From: Volvox africanus
Taxonomy: Eukaryota > Chlorophyta > Chlorophyceae > Chlamydomonadales > Volvocaceae
Direction of reading: 5' to 3'
Assembly: GCA_030268105.1 (NCBI GenBank)
Contig: BSDZ01000078.1
Span: 434,001 to 498,000 of the forward strand
DNA length: 64,000 bases
Shown here: positions 10,756 to 21,693 of the stretch, piece after piece
Numbering within the stretch: position 1 is the stretch's first letter
Layout of the letters: every line of letters starts with the position of its first letter
Notes under the pieces: generated by a model
What the model saw: only the letters and a program-made list of their open reading frames with translations
What the model was told of the DNA's origin: nothing
Database searches by the model: none
Translations under genes and position numbers: made by a program

Positions 10756-11991
10756 ATGTCCGCGGAACACGACGATACGCCGCACACTAGCCTAGCTAGC
10801 CAACCCGATTTCGTTATAGCTGCTAGAGCGCCGGATAGAGGTCTTGAGACTGTTGGCGCGCGAGCCACTCAAGAGCCCCTTTTCCTTCAGACCCCTGCTC
10901 ACTTAATTGTGCCGCATTCAGCAGTGAACACGAATATGGACAACACTGCTGGACCAAGGGTTCTGCCATTACCTCAAGCTCGAGGGCATGATGACATCCC
11001 TGAGGTGATGAGATTGTCGATTCCCGTGCCTAGGCTCAATATTTCGCTGACCGACAAGACACCAGGGCATAGCATAGCCGATGCAACTCGTGCGTACGTG
11101 CGTGACGCTAAAAAGTACCTCCAAGCTGTTCATGGTGGCGACAATGACGGTATCAGGTGTCTCTTCGTTGGTAACACCCTCGAGGGCGCAGCGAAGGACT
11201 GGTATCGCAATTGGACCAACGCCCGGGGCAGCTATACTTTTGACGAGTTAGTCGCCGCTTTGCTCGCACGATTCGCTACTGAGGTTCAAGCACGCGATGT
11301 GGAAGCTCGTAACGTTTTGGCAGCGGGTAGCTACCACATGCGTCGGGATGAAAATGTACCTGCGTACCAGTCACGCTTCGAAGCACTTGTGACTCCCATT
11401 GCTGACCTCACCGAATCTGAGCGTGTCTTTTGGTTTAGGCGAGGCCTAACGAAACTTTTGGCTAAATGGTGCGCCACTGACTTGGTTGGAGCGCAGATCA
11501 AGTCGTATGACGCGTTGGTCGCTTTTGCTAAGGGCGCGGAGATACGACTTCTTGCCGGCGAGGAAGAAGTCAAGTCTGCCCCTCGTGCAAATGCCGTGCA
11601 AGTGCAGGATCCGCTTGGGGAAGCTGTGACTCTCGACCAGGACCTCGGCGCGACCCGCCCCACGCCTACTGCCGCGACGCGACGCAGCAACGGGCAACGC
11701 AAGGCGCGCGGGGGCGCTAGCTCGGGTGTCCGTGGTACAGGAGGGGCAGGTCCGAGCTCGGACCCAGCTAGGAACAGGAAGCGTGGTGGTGCGCCGTCGT
11801 CGGCAGCCGCACCGCGTTCCGACCCCAACGCGAAGCGTACTCGTACGGACGACACATTTATGCCAAAATGGAATTGCAATCGTTCCGAATTCGAGCGTCG
11901 AAAATTGGCCAACGTTTGTCTACGGTGTGCGGAGAGCCATTCTACGAAGGACTGCCCTCTAATGCCGCCGTTTGTACCTCAGCCGAAATAG
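10756..11991 (+). CDS. gag: Gag polyprotein (element 1)
   Basis: A 411-residue capsid/nucleocapsid precursor that would assemble the cytoplasmic virus-like particle. The retrotransposon-gag core lies around residues 90-240 and includes the CLFVGNTLEG...DWY block near 133-150. A basic, Gly/Ser/Arg-rich linker spans about 295-365. A zinc knuckle follows at C388-x2-C391-x3-H395-x4-C400, with three rather than the usual four residues before His. The start is ATG 10756; element 2 keeps the equivalent ATG at 31062. The ORF ends in UAG at 11989-11991, and the same frame stays open into pol, so Gag is the termination product and Gag-Pol the readthrough product. Confidence 0.95.
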   Translation: MSAEHDDTPHTSLASQPDFVIAARAPDRGLETVGARATQEPLFLQTPAHLIVPHSAVNTNMDNTAGPRVLPLPQARGHDDIPEVMRLSIPVPRLNISLTDKTPGHSIADATRAYVRDAKKYLQAVHGGDNDGIRCLFVGNTLEGAAKDWYRNWTNARGSYTFDELVAALLARFATEVQARDVEARNVLAAGSYHMRRDENVPAYQSRFEALVTPIADLTESERVFWFRRGLTKLLAKWCATDLVGAQIKSYDALVAFAKGAEIRLLAGEEEVKSAPRANAVQVQDPLGEAVTLDQDLGATRPTPTAATRRSNGQRKARGGASSGVRGTGGAGPSSDPARNRKRGGAPSSAAAPRSDPNAKRTRTDDTFMPKWNCNRSEFERRKLANVCLRCAESHSTKDCPLMPPFVPQPK

Positions 11992-12030
11992 GGGCTTGCC
12001 CGGGTTCCTGCGGAGGGGGCTCTACCTGGG
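11989..12030 (+). promoter_or_regulatory. Candidate UAG-readthrough signal (element 1)
   Basis: UAG at 11989-11991, 7-nt spacer GGGCTTG, then stem CCCGGG (11999-12004), a 20-nt loop, and CCTGGG (12025-12030), giving six pairs including one G-U. The frame is open on both sides of the UAG. The same spacing recurs in elements 2, 3, 6 and 7 with compensating stem changes. Gammaretroviruses use a comparable UAG-G plus downstream structure to make Gag-Pol; function here is inferred. Confidence 0.8.
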
Positions 12031-15000
12031 TTTTCTGAACTAACGCGTGGTCGGTGGTCATCCTTACGGCCAGCCGTTAAGGCATTGTTGCCTTGTGTAC
12101 TTGGACACATCGAGCGAGTCATTGCGCGACGCATCACGCTTGACGGACGCACAGGACTTCTCTGCTTCGACCCGTTGTGTAATTTGTTTACACCTCACCG
12201 TCCCCTGTCGTCTATCGATCTGTCCAACCACGTGGTTTTGTTCATCCCCTCGTCTCTGCGTGAGATGTCGGAACAGTTGGCCATATACAGGAGATGTAGG
12301 CGTCAATATCCAGGCACCGCCGCATGTGTTTTACTCCCCGCTTTCTGTCGGCGCAAGGCAGAGGCATCGTTAAGGGGTATGCGGCATGTCCACCGGTTCG
12401 AGCCGGGCACCGTTTTGTTTAATGGTGTGGATCGGGAGGGTACGTTGGCTCCGTGGCCACACCTATCCTACTCGGTTGACGTTTGGTACGAAGCTCCTGA
12501 TGGGGGTGCCGTTGGTTACGGACCCGCCTTAAGTGCACTGACGTTGTCTGCTGGGCAGTCGCTCGTAGATAACCGTGTCCCTGTGGTTCAGATCGGTTTG
12601 AATGGCCGTACTCTGAAGGCACTTGTTGACACCGGTGCCAGCGACGACTTCATCTCTGTCGCAGAGGTGAATGCGCTGGGGTTGTCCCCAGAGTCGTCTG
12701 ATTGTCCACAGGTTACCCTTGCTGACGGGGGTAAGCATCCCATCGTGGGCAGGATTACCCTTAGCCTATCGATAGGCCCTTTGCGTGTTGTGACCCGGCC
12801 GTACGTGCTGCAGGGCTTAGCAGAGACTGCACCGTACATAATGGGGTCGTCGACATTACGACAGTACCGCGCGCGCATCGACATGGAGACCGCAACCCTG
12901 CATATGTGCAAGGGTACTCTGTCGATTAAGGTACCTTTCCTGTCGTTCGAACATGTCACACCAAAGGAGGGCGAAACTGAGGCGGTGCCTATGGTTAATT
13001 TCGCTGTGACCGCAATGGCCGCGCGAATCGAACCAGAGCTAGTCGGGCGTAAGGAGGCCGTCCGTTTGTTACGGAAGGGTGCCCACAGACTGCTTTTAAG
13101 GCCGCGGGTGAGCTGTTGTGTCACCACCGCGCAGATTTCTGCGGATCCTGAGGTTGAGGCCCTACTGTCGCAGTATGAGGACGTCTTTAAAGATATCCCA
13201 GGCCTACCACCTATGCGTCCTGTTGATCACACAATCCCTCTCATGCCTGGAGCGCAGCCTACAGCCCGGCCAATGTACAGGTTGAGTCCATTGGAGCTGG
13301 ATGAGGTAAAGCGCCAGGTGACGGATTTGCTCGCGAAGGGTATGATACGCCCCAGCACATCCCCGTATTCTGCACCGATTTTGTTTGTCGGTAAGAAGGA
13401 TGGGACCTTGCGCATGTGCATTGATTACCGGGGGTTAAATGCGAATACGGTGAAAAATCGCTACCCTTTGCCACGCGTTGACGACCTGTTGGATAAGCTG
13501 AAGGGCTCGGCTTATTTTTCCTCAATTGACTTACAACAGGGCTACAATCAGATTCGCATCGCTGCCTCTGATATCCCGAAAACCGCTTTTCGGACGCCCT
13601 TCGGTCACTTTGAGTATACGGTCCTATCATTTGGTTTGACTAATGCCCCTGCGACGTTTCAGGCGGTTATGGACCGAATGTTTAGGCCGTTTATCGACAG
13701 GTTCGTTGTTTGCTACCTGGATGACATCTTGGTATATTCTAAGACGCGCGAGGAGCACTTGGAGCATCTTCGGCTCGTGCTCGACGTTATGAGGCGGGAG
13801 CAATTGTTTGCTAAACGCGCCAAATGCTTTTGGGCGCAGCCTCAGGTGGAATATTTGGGCCACATTGTGTCGGCCACCGGTGTGAAGATGGACCCGCGGA
13901 AGGTCGCCGTGGTTCGCGATTGGCCCGCGCCTCAGAACCTCACGGAGCTGCGTAAGTTCCTTGGCTTGACCAATTATTTCCGAAAGTTCATTGAAAAATA
14001 TTCCATCATTGCGGCCCCGCTTACTAACTTAACTCGCAAAGGCGTTTTCGTTTCGCTCGAGTCGTGGACGTCGCAATGCCAGCGGGCATTCGAAGAGCTC
14101 AAACGAATCATTGCCGAAGATGTCACCCTTGCATTCCCTGATTACTCGTTGCCATTTCGTGTTGAGGTAGTGTCTGATGCCTCAATATTTGGAAGCGGCG
14201 CTGTATTGTTACAGGAAGGGCGACCGATCGCCTTCACGAGTAAGAAGTTTTCTGGTGCGGAGATTCGCTACACCACCGGGGAACAGGAGCTTCTGGCCGT
14301 GTTGCATGCTTTAAAGGAATGGCGCTGTTACCTCGAGGGACGCCCGTTTACTTTAAAGACTGACCATAAGCCCCTAACGTTTTTGCAAAGCGTTCCGACG
14401 TTGAACCGCCGTCAAGCTAGGTGGATGGAATATCTAGCTAGGTTCAACTGCACCTGGGAGTATATTTCTGGTAAATTGAATATTGCCGATGCTCTCAGTC
14501 GACATCCGTCGCTACACGCTGCAATTTTGGCAGCGCCCGTCGTGCGGCCGCGTAGCGAGGAGGTTCCGATCGCGACGGACCTCGCGGAGCGGTTGAAGGT
14601 TGCCTACAGCGCAGACGCCTGGTTCGCGGACCCGGCTAATGTAGAAAACCTTCGCAAGCAGAATGGCCTTTGGCTACGGACGGAGGGTGCAGCTACGCAA
14701 ATCGTCGTTCCGAACGACGACGCGCTACGCTACGACATCCTTGCGCGGTTCCACGAGGACCCGTTAGCAGGACACCCTGGTAGCAAGCGATTGATCGACT
14801 TGGTGCAACGTTCCTTTTGGTGGCCTCGTTTGGCTAAGGATGCGGTGAACTTCGTCCAGACATGCAGTCTGTGCCAGCGCAATAAGGCTTTGTCCGGTAA
14901 GGGCCATGGGTTGTTGCAACCGTTGCCTGTCCCGGATGCGCCTTGGGAAAGTGTTTCCATGGACTTCGTAGTCGCGCTGCCCAAAACTGAGGGGGGATAC

Positions 15001-16053
15001 GATGCGGTGTTCGTAATGGTCGATCGTCTGACTAAGATGGTTCACCTAGCACCATGCACATCATCCTGCACGGCTGAGCAAACCGCACGCTTGTTTTTCG
15101 ATAATGTGGTTCGGTTACACGGGATTCCCAAAAATGTGATCTCGGACCGCGGTGGACAGTTCACGTCTAAGTTTTGGGAAGCGCTCTGCAAACTAGTTGG
15201 CATGCGCGTCAACCTGAGCACGGCGTATCACCCGCAGACTGATGGTCAAACCGAACGCACAAACCGCACGTTGGGTGATATGTTGCGCAATTATGCTGGT
15301 CGCACACCACTTGTTTGGGATACATATTTGACTGCGGCAGAATTCGCGCTTAACAACGCTGTTAACCGCTCTACAGGCAAAAGTCCGTTCTTTCTTAACT
15401 ACGGGTTTCATCCCGCGCTACCCGTGTGGCGTGAGTTGGAAGTGAACGTGCCTGCTGCTAAACTTTTTGCCAAGTCTTTTATGTCCCGAATCACAGACGC
15501 GAAGTCGTGTTTGGACGCGGCGCAGCAACGAACGACGGAATACTATAACAAATCCAAGCAGGATGTGACGTTTTCGGAGGGGCAACTCGTGTTGCTAAGC
15601 ACCAAGAACTTGCGTTCCTTGGCCGATGGATCCCGAAAACTCTTACCCCGTTGGATTGGTCCGTATCCTGTCGTGCGCATGGTTGGGAATGTGGCTGTGG
15701 AGCTTGCATTGCCCACTGATATGACCATTCACCCCACGTTTCACGTATCGCTTGTTCGTCCGTATCGTAGTACGGAACCCGTCCCTGAGCCTGCTAATGC
15801 CCCCACAGCGATCGAACCAGTTCCCGAGACCTGGATCGCTGGTAAACAGAAGTTTTACGATGTGGAGCGGGTGTTAGATTATCGTGCACGTCGTGTGGGC
15901 CGACACCGACGTAAGCGAACAATACACGAGTACTTGGTTAAGTGGACAGGGTATACCGACGAGCACAACTCATGGGAACCGGCACGCAACTTCTCACAGG
16001 ACATGAAACCCCTGCTCGAAGAAGCCCGCAAACGTGCCACACAAGCCCAATGA
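11992..16053 (+). CDS. pol: Pol polyprotein: PR-RT-RH-IN-chromodomain (element 1)
   Basis: Copies the RNA genome into DNA and integrates it. The frame is open from just after the gag UAG; the first ATG is 12085, giving 1322 residues. Numbered from that Met: aspartic protease D182-T-G-A; RT with YLDD at 544-547; RNase H D698, E735, D760, D802; integrase zinc finger H890/H897/C927/C930; DDE core D960, D1021, E1057; GPY/F module at 1192-1194; chromodomain about 1259-1310 with W1287 and W1297, likely aiming integration at marked chromatin. Stop is UGA. An independent start at 12085 cannot be excluded, but the conserved frame and structure at the UAG favour Gag-Pol readthrough. Confidence 0.96.
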   Translation, partial: GLARVPAEGALPGFSELTRGRWSSLRPAVKALLPCVLGHIERVIARRITLDGRTGLLCFDPLCNLFTPHRPLSSIDLSNHVVLFIPSSLREMSEQLAIYRRCRRQYPGTAACVLLPAFCRRKAEASLRGMRHVHRFEPGTVLFNGVDREGTLAPWPHLSYSVDVWYEAPDGGAVGYGPALSALTLSAGQSLVDNRVPVVQIGLNGRTLKALVDTGASDDFISVAEVNALGLSPESSDCPQVTLADGGKHPIVGRITLSLSIGPLRVVTRPYVLQGLAETAPYIMGSSTLRQYRARIDMETATLHMCKGTLSIKVPFLSFEHVTPKEGETEAVPMVNFAVTAMAARIEPELVGRKEAVRLLRKGAHRLLLRPRVSCCVTTAQISADPEVEALLSQYEDVFKDIPGLPPMRPVDHTIPLMPGAQPTARPMYRLSPLELDEVKRQVTDLLAKGMIRPSTSPYSAPILFVGKKDGTLRMCIDYRGLNANTVKNRYPLPRVDDLLDKLKGSAYFSSIDLQQGYNQIRIAASDIPKTAFRTPFGHFEYTVLSFGLTNAPATFQAVMDRMFRPFIDRFVVCYLDDILVYSKTREEHLEHLRLVLDVMRREQLFAKRAKCFWAQPQVEYLGHIVSATGVKMDPRKVAVVRDWPAPQNLTELRKFLGLTNYFRKFIEKYSIIAAPLTNLTRKGVFVSLESWTSQCQRAFEELKRIIAEDVTLAFPDYSLPFRVEVVSDASIFGSGAVLLQEGRPIAFTSKKFSGAEIRYTTGEQELLAVLHALKEWRCYLEGRPFTLKTDHKPLTFLQSVPTLNRRQARWMEYLARFNCTWEYISGKLNIADALSRHPSLHAAILAAPVVRPRSEEVPIATDLAERLKVAYSADAWFADPANVENLRKQNGLWLRTEGAATQIVVPNDDALRYDILARFHEDPLAGHPGSKRLIDLVQRSFWWPRLAKDAVNFVQTCSLCQRNKALSGKGHGLLQPLPVPDAPWESVSMDFVVALPKTEGGYDAVFVMVDRLTKMVHLAPCTSSCTAEQTARLFFDNVVRLHGIPKNVISDRGGQFTSKFWEALCKLVGMRVNLSTAYHPQTDGQTERTNRTLGDMLRNYAGRTPLVWDTYLTAAEFALNNAVNRSTGKSPFFLNYGFHPALPVWRELEVNVPAAKLFAKSFMSRITDAKSCLDAAQQRTTEYYNKSKQDVTFSEGQLVLLSTKNLRSLADGSRKLLPRWIGPYPVVRMVGNVAVELALPTDMTIHPTFHVSLVRPYRSTEPVPEPANAPTAIEPVPETWIAGKQKFYDVERVLDYRARRVGRHRRKRTIHEYLVKWTGYTDEHNSWEPARNFSQDMKPLLEEARKRATQAQ

Positions 16054-16097
16054 CCCTTGCAGTCGATGCTGTATGATGCAGCGAGGACGCTGCATAC

Positions 16098-16112
16098 GGG
16101 AGGGGGGATAAT
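16098..16112 (+). other. Polypurine tract of element 1
   Basis: GGGAGGGGGGATAAT directly before the 3' LTR, the plus-strand primer. The same GGGAGGGGGGATA block precedes the family-I and family-II 3' LTRs at 25753, 36419 and 50336. Confidence 0.85.
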
Positions 16113-16936
16113 TGTTGTGCTACGGTTCATTTCCCGTCGACGCGTAGGTCGACACGATCCTATGAGTCGAAGTGCTTTTGTGATGAACGCATTACATATG
16201 AATGAATCTGCATGATATAAATGTATTCGCATACATTTATATATGCATCTGGCATGTTGTCATTATCCATCGCGACATCGCACCATGGCAAATCCGCCTA
16301 GCATGCATGAATGACCTAATCATTGAAGTGCGCATTATGCTCGTGCTATGAAACGATAAGTAATATTATCTGATATAATATTACTTCATTTAAGCACACG
16401 TTGAGAGCGCCGCACTCGTCGCGATACATGCCCTGCAACCGGATATCGTTATCCGGACCCTTGCATCATGCGAATGCCGGAAAGGCTTATACGTTGTTAT
16501 ACGTAGACATCGCCTAGACGCAGTAGGGTTGTCACATCTAGGATCGGCCTCCTAATGTGAATCGTACGGCATTGCGATGCTGCGAGTATAACAGATGCGA
16601 GGACGGCTAAGCTAGACAAGACATTCGATACCGGAGAACACTTGTGTGTTCTACATTACTATTGCTATACGATATTCTACTTAGCCCGAGCTAAGCCTGA
16701 ACTTTGCTAATCACCGCCGCGTGATGATTGCTTGCTTCCGGCGCTGACGGCGATTTCGTCCATTGCATCGTTCTGATCCGTAAACCTGTAAGTTATATCT
16801 CTCTTCGTCTTGAAGTCTTCCGCTGTCTCTGTTTGCTCTCGCTTGCCTTGCTGTACTTGCAAGTGCTCGCGCATCGGTGTCGATAGTCTCCAGACGTGCA
16901 GATACTTATGAGCAAACGCGAACGAGAGGTACAACA
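16113..16936 (+). repeat. Element 1 3' LTR (family I)
   Basis: 824 bp, the same length as the 5' LTR, followed by the duplicated gaagt. In the roughly 100 bp where the two LTRs differ, this copy agrees with element 2, so the 5' LTR carries the odd patch. Confidence 0.95.
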
Positions 16937-18796
16937 GAAGTCAGCTCGACGCTACTTTGGATTAAGTACTCGTGTACTTAACAAAATCTTATTCTTGTAT
17001 ATACGTTTTACTCATTTATATTCGGCCTGGGCTATTCTAGCATACCATCTTCAGCCGGATGATGAACATTGCCCGCGGGGTCTGACGGCAGACTATCACT
17101 CTGTAATTGAAGACTATTGTAAGTTGGATCTTTCCTTGTTGCTGAGTCTTCCACTGTCACATTACTCGCATTGAATTGCCTTGCTGTTCGTAAGCACGAT
17201 GCACGCGTAGCTAACACCCAGACGTGCAGATTCAGTGCATGATTGAAGAAGGAAGGATACAACACGTGCATCGATATTAGCCTCGAGTCAAACATGTTGA
17301 CCGACAGCGCGATGTCGTGAATGATAATGCGACATGCTATATTAGCAAGATATATCCGAATATATCATGCTAACTACTCACATCATGCTCAGTGATGCTC
17401 AAATGAATTGAAGCCTACTTTGACATAAGCGGTGATCGAACCAGTGTACAACACATATTGCATACGTTGCATCCATTAATATCATGGATTACGCGATATT
17501 TAGGACAGTGTTATGATAGTACTCACACTTGAGATTGGAATCCAGTGAGACTTGTACTGCACACCTGTATCGCGAGCGTGATAGGTGCAAGGTGTTGTAT
17601 TACGGTTCAATTATCGCCTATACGTAGGTCAATGCGACTCTACAAGGTGATAAGCGAACTTAATAAATGCATACTAGTTATACATATATTTGCATATGTT
17701 TAGCTAGTTTGACGTCATGAATTGCGACCTGCCACATCACACTACCAGCCACATCACTGATACACCTAAGATACGAATGCTCAGAGAAGCATAGGTGCGT
17801 TGCATAATTATGACATGAGCTGTTAAGTAATAATATTTGCTATATTATTACTCCATTGCTGGCATGCGTAATGTGCGAGTGTGACAAGCATCTAAGTCGC
17901 AGTGGTCGATCGGCAACCGGATATCGCTATTTGGACTCTTGCATCTTGCGGACGCCATGAAGGCTTAATTGTCAGAATACGCAGATATCGAAGCCCTGCG
18001 TTAGGGTTTATCACACTTAGGATTGACCTCCTAGTGTGAGTTGTACTGCAGATGTTCTGCCCTACATGGCCGTCCTTGCATCTACTGAGTTGTAGATGCA
18101 AGGACGGCCATGTAGAGCAGAACATCTTCATATGCTATCGGAACACACCTGTGTTCACCTGAACTATTGCTATTTGCTCTGCTATTTCGGCCCGAGCTAA
18201 GCCCGAGCTTCACCATTCGCTATTTGCCAATCGCCGTATGATGATCGCCGCCCGCTGGGTCTGACGGCCGATCATACCATTGCATCCTATCATCATTGTA
18301 AGTTACATCTTTCCTCTTTCTCAAGTCTTCCGCTGTCTCTTGCTGCTTCCAAGTGCTTTGTTGTACTTGCAAGTGCTTCGTGCTATTGTCTAAGCCCCAG
18401 ACGTGCAGACAATTTATGGGCAAAACTGAGGAGAGATACAACACGAGGACGGCCGCCTAGAGACCGAAGTCGGCTCGAAGCTACTTTGGATTAAGTACCC
18501 ACGTGCTTAACTCAATCTGATTCCCATACATACATTTTACTTATTTATATTCGGCCTGAGCTATTTTGGCATATCATTTCCAGCCGTATGATGGATGCTT
18601 CCCACGGGGTCTGACGGCAGACTTCTATTCAGTAATTGAAGATCATTGTAAGGTGAATCTTTCCTTGTTGATAAGTCTTCCGCTGTCACATTACTCGCAT
18701 TGAATCGCCTTGCTGTTCGTAAGCATGATGCACGTGTAGCTAACACTCAGACGTGCAGATTCAGTGCATGATTATAGAAGGAAGTATACAACAAAC

Positions 18797-19358
18797 GGGG
18801 GTAAGAGCAAGCAGCTCCTTGTAGGATGATCTGCTGCACACTGAAGGCAAGCTCCCACTTGTTGCCGTTGTGCAAACTCCGCTTGTGTACATCCCCACAT
18901 GGTAAGCCATCTGTTCTGCATTTGTTGTTGTACACCGGTTCGATCACCGTTTACACCGAAGTAGGCTGCAATCCATTTGAACACTACCGAGCATGATATA
19001 ATTATATTAGCATGATATATTCGAGTATATCTAGCTATCCTTCGCATATTGCATGCGTTGCATTCATTAATATCACGGATTACGCGATATTCAGAACAGT
19101 GCTATGAAAGTACTCACACTTGAGATCGAAATCCAGTGAGACTTGTACTGCACATTGGTATCGTGAACGTGATAGGTGCGAGGACGGCCGCCTAGAGACC
19201 GAAGTCAGCTCGACGCTACTTTGGATTAAGTACTCGTGTACTTAACAAAATCTTATTCTCGTATATACGTTTTACTCATTTATATTCGGCCTGGGCTATT
19301 CTAGCATACCATCTTCAGCCGGATGATGAACATTGCCCGCGGGGTCTGACGGCAGACT
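18797..19358. repeat. Partial array unit 6
   Basis: Gag remnant and most of LTR A match the array up to about 19358 ('ggcagact'). The sequence then switches to a different family-II LTR 3' end ('tctaatttgcaactg') that continues into a PBS. This is where the array joins element 3. Confidence 0.85.
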
Positions 19359-19528
19359 TCTAATTTGCAACTGAAGACTATTGTAAGTTGGATCTTTCCT
19401 TGTTGATAAGTCTTCCGCTGTCATGTTGCTTGCCCTGAATTGTCTTGCTGTTCGTAAGCACCATGCACGTGTAGCTAACACTCAGACGTGCAGATTCAGT
19501 GCATGACTGAAGAAGGAAGGATACAACA
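18926..19528 (+). repeat. Element 3 5' LTR (family II, deleted form)
   Basis: 603 bp, TGTTGTACACC to GGATACAACA, the same length and internal deletion as LTR A of the array. Its last ~170 bp differ from the array copies. Confidence 0.88.
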
Positions 19529-19532
19529 AATT

Positions 19533-19544
19533 TGGTATCGAGAC
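19533..19544 (+). other. Primer binding site of element 3
   Basis: TGGTATCGAGAC shortly after the LTR, identical to elements 1 and 2. Confidence 0.65.
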
Positions 19545-20028
19545 AGGTTCGTTGCCTGACTGCCAAATGATGCTCAATCGGAAGTAAGTTCTTTCTAGGA
19601 CGACTGTCGATGATGGGCGACGTAGCCCACTAGACGTTATTGCCGAAGAACTTGTCCATGCTGTATTAGATATTGTTGCTTCCAAATTGTGATTGCTTTT
19701 ATACCTTTGTAGTTTACTGCAATTGTGGTGTGAGCCTTCGCTCTGAGTTGCAGGTGAAAGGGTCCGGTACTGTGGTCCGGCACTGCTTGCGGTAGCTCCT
19801 GGTTATAACTTGCGTTCTAATCAGCTGGAGGCTTTGATCGCGCGGACTACAGGGACCAACTGAGTACATATCTGCCATATCTACTCGAAGTCTGCAAGAG
19901 TACTGTCGGTGCGCTGACCGAATTGCTTGTACTCTTGTGCTAGATTCGTGTGAATTGCTTGCGCACTTGCTTTAGAATTATGTGCATCGTTTATTGTCAC
20001 GCAATTTATATATATTGGTCAGTGTTCC
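19545..20028 (+). other. Element 3 leader
   Basis: About 480 bp corresponding to the element 1 leader but diverged. I see no coding sequence in it. Confidence 0.5.
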
Positions 20029-20886
20029 ATGATGGCGGGACGTGACGACCTGTCGTTTGTAGGCTTGGCATGTCAACTTGAGCCGGGTACCGTTCCTAGA
20101 ACGTTTGATAGGGATCCTGAGACTATTGACACAATTACTGCTCAAGATCCTCTTGTGTTTCAGGCCCCTACCCATCTTACTACGCCACGCTCGGCAGCCA
20201 TAACGGTTACAGATGGAACTGCTGATCAACGGGGTTTACTGTTGCCTCAAATGCAAGACCGCGCCGACGGTAATGAGGTGAAGAGGTTTACTATTCCGGC
20301 ACCGAAATTGTTTATCTTGCATGATATGAATGTTGAACGTGACATTGCGAATGCAACTCGTTCATATCTACGTGATGTTAGGAAGTACCTGCAGTTGGTC
20401 TGTTGCGGTGAACATGATGAGGTGAGGTGTCTCTTTGTTGGGAATACCCTCGAGGGTATAGCAAAGATATGGTATGATCAATGGATCACTGCACGGGAAA
20501 ACTTCACGTTTGATGAGTTGACTGTCACCCTGCTTGCACGCTTTACCCCAGAAGTCACGTGATATTGAGGCACGCTGTATATTAGCCTTCGGCTCGTTTT
20601 TCATGTTTCCGAATGAAACTGTAACTGCCTACCAATCACGTTTTGAGGCTCTTGTGATGCCATTTATTCTAAGAGCTGAGATGCGTATTTTAGCTAGACA
20701 AAATGCTTTGAGATTTGTGCCTCATGTGACTGCCATGCAAGCGCAGGACTCATGACTGACAAAATGGGAGTGTATGCAATCCAAGCTTGTGCGTTGGAAG
20801 GAGATCACTCTCTGTTGGAGATGTGCGGTGGGTCATCTCATGATGGATTGCCGTTGTTGCCGCCTTTGGCCCCACGGTCAAAGTAG
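20029..20886 (+). pseudogene. gag: Broken gag (element 3)
   Basis: Opens with a 177-codon frame that aligns with the capsid region of element 1 gag (CLFVGNTLEGIAKIWYDQW) and ends at a frameshift near 20560. The next frame continues (YQSRFEALVMPF) but an internal deletion of roughly 40 codons removes the segment around the element 1 ESERVFWF motif. A stop follows at about 20755. The nucleocapsid tail is still readable with a CWRCAVGHLMMDC knuckle (C-x2-C-x3-H-x4-C), ending at UAG 20884-20886. Not functional as it stands. Confidence 0.85.
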
Positions 20887-20925
20887 GGGAGTGCCTGGAT
20901 TGGTGCGGAGTTGACTCCATCCCGG
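20884..20925 (+). promoter_or_regulatory. UAG-readthrough signal, diverged copy (element 3)
   Basis: UAG, 7-nt spacer GGGAGTG, stem CCTGGA (20894-20899), 20-nt loop, TCCCGG (20920-20925). All six pairs form (one U-G), although stem bases differ from element 1 on both sides. Spacing is identical to the intact elements. Confidence 0.75.
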
Positions 20926-20995
20926 ACAGCTGAACAAATGTATGGTCGGTGGTCATTCGTACGTCCATCTATGAAGCATCGTTGCTTAGGGTTTA

Positions 20996-21062
20996 TAGGG
21001 TTTTAGGGTTTTATGGTTTTAGGGTTTTAGGGTTTTGGGTTTTTAGGGTTTTAGGGTTTTAG
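20996..21062 (+). repeat. Interstitial telomere-like tract (TTTTAGGG)n
   Basis: 67 bp of imperfect TTTTAGGG units. The flanks align to element 1 pol about 12092 and about 12227, so roughly 130 bp of pol is missing and the telomere-like DNA fills the gap. TTTTAGGG is the telomere unit of Chlamydomonas and some relatives; land plants mostly use TTTAGGG. This favours capture during break repair over an old chromosome end. Confidence 0.9.
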
Positions 21063-21693
21063 TCCTTGAGAACGTATCGTTTTGTTCATCCCCTCACTTC
21101 AAAGTGAGCTGTTCAAACAGCTGGTCAGGTACAGGAGACGTAGACATCAATGCCCGGACACTGCCACATGTTTGTTGCTACCATTTCACAGCCAGCGTAG
21201 GGCTACCGCTTTGTTAAACAGTATGCAACGTGTCCGCCGATTCAAGTCAGGCACTGTATTGATTGATGGTGTGGACGTGGCGGGATCCTCAGTTCTGTTG
21301 CCGGAGTTGCCCTATGCCTTTGATGTCTGGTATGAAGCTCGTGTGGCGGGTTTTGTTAATTTCAAGCCCGCCCTGGGATCACTTTTGTTATCTGTGGAGT
21401 CGACTCCGACAGGTTATTGTGTTCCCGTTATTGAGGTTGGCCTTGCTGGTCGAATGATGAAGGCACTTGAGGATACCGGTGCCAGTGACGACTTCATCTC
21501 TGCGGCAGAGGTGAATGTGTTGGGGTCGACCCCACAGTCATCTGATTGTGACAGGTTACCCTCGTTGATGAGGGTAAGCATCCCATCGTGGGCAGAATCA
21601 CCCTAAGCCTATCGATAGGCCCTCTGCGTGTTAGGGCCCAATGAGTGCAACAAGGTCTCTCGGAGACAGCACTACATGGACATTGGGTGTCGC

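Larger units (their letters stand above)
9466..16936 (+). mobile_element. Element 1: intact Ty3/gypsy chromovirus, LTR family I
   Basis: A structurally complete 7471-bp LTR retrotransposon. It has two 824-bp LTRs (9466-10289, 16113-16936) with TGTTGT...ACAACA ends, a PBS next to the 5' LTR, a 466-bp leader, gag, an in-frame UAG, pol, and a polypurine tract before the 3' LTR. The 5-bp target duplication gaagt (9461-9465, 16937-16941) is perfect. All catalytic residues of protease, RT, RNase H and integrase are present, so it looks recently mobile. It lies inside array unit 5. Element 2 (29817-37242) is a near-identical sister. Confidence 0.97.
9057..18796. repeat. Tandem array unit 5, split by element 1
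   Basis: The unit starts at 9057, runs to 9465, is interrupted by element 1 plus one duplicated gaagt, and resumes at 16942. Removing the 7471-bp element and one 5-bp duplication returns exactly 2264 bp, ending at 18796. It carries private substitutions such as 'ggcctgggct' and 'attcttgtat' just after the insertion. The nested family-III LTR lies downstream of the insertion. Confidence 0.92.

Noticed and set aside
11331..11912. Long minus-strand ORF opposite gag (also 31637-32251)
   Set aside because: It mirrors the GC-rich gag linker on the other strand; it has no domain and no signals of its own.
11989..11991. UAG as a sense codon in the host
   Set aside because: The intact 1322-codon pol frames contain no internal UAG or UAA, and ordinary CAA/CAG codons are used for Gln; readthrough fits better than a reassigned code.
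1..19358. rDNA or CRISPR-like interpretation of the direct repeats
   Set aside because: The unit is LTR-derived with TG...CA-type ends and gag remnants; no rRNA sequence and no short repeat-spacer pattern is present.
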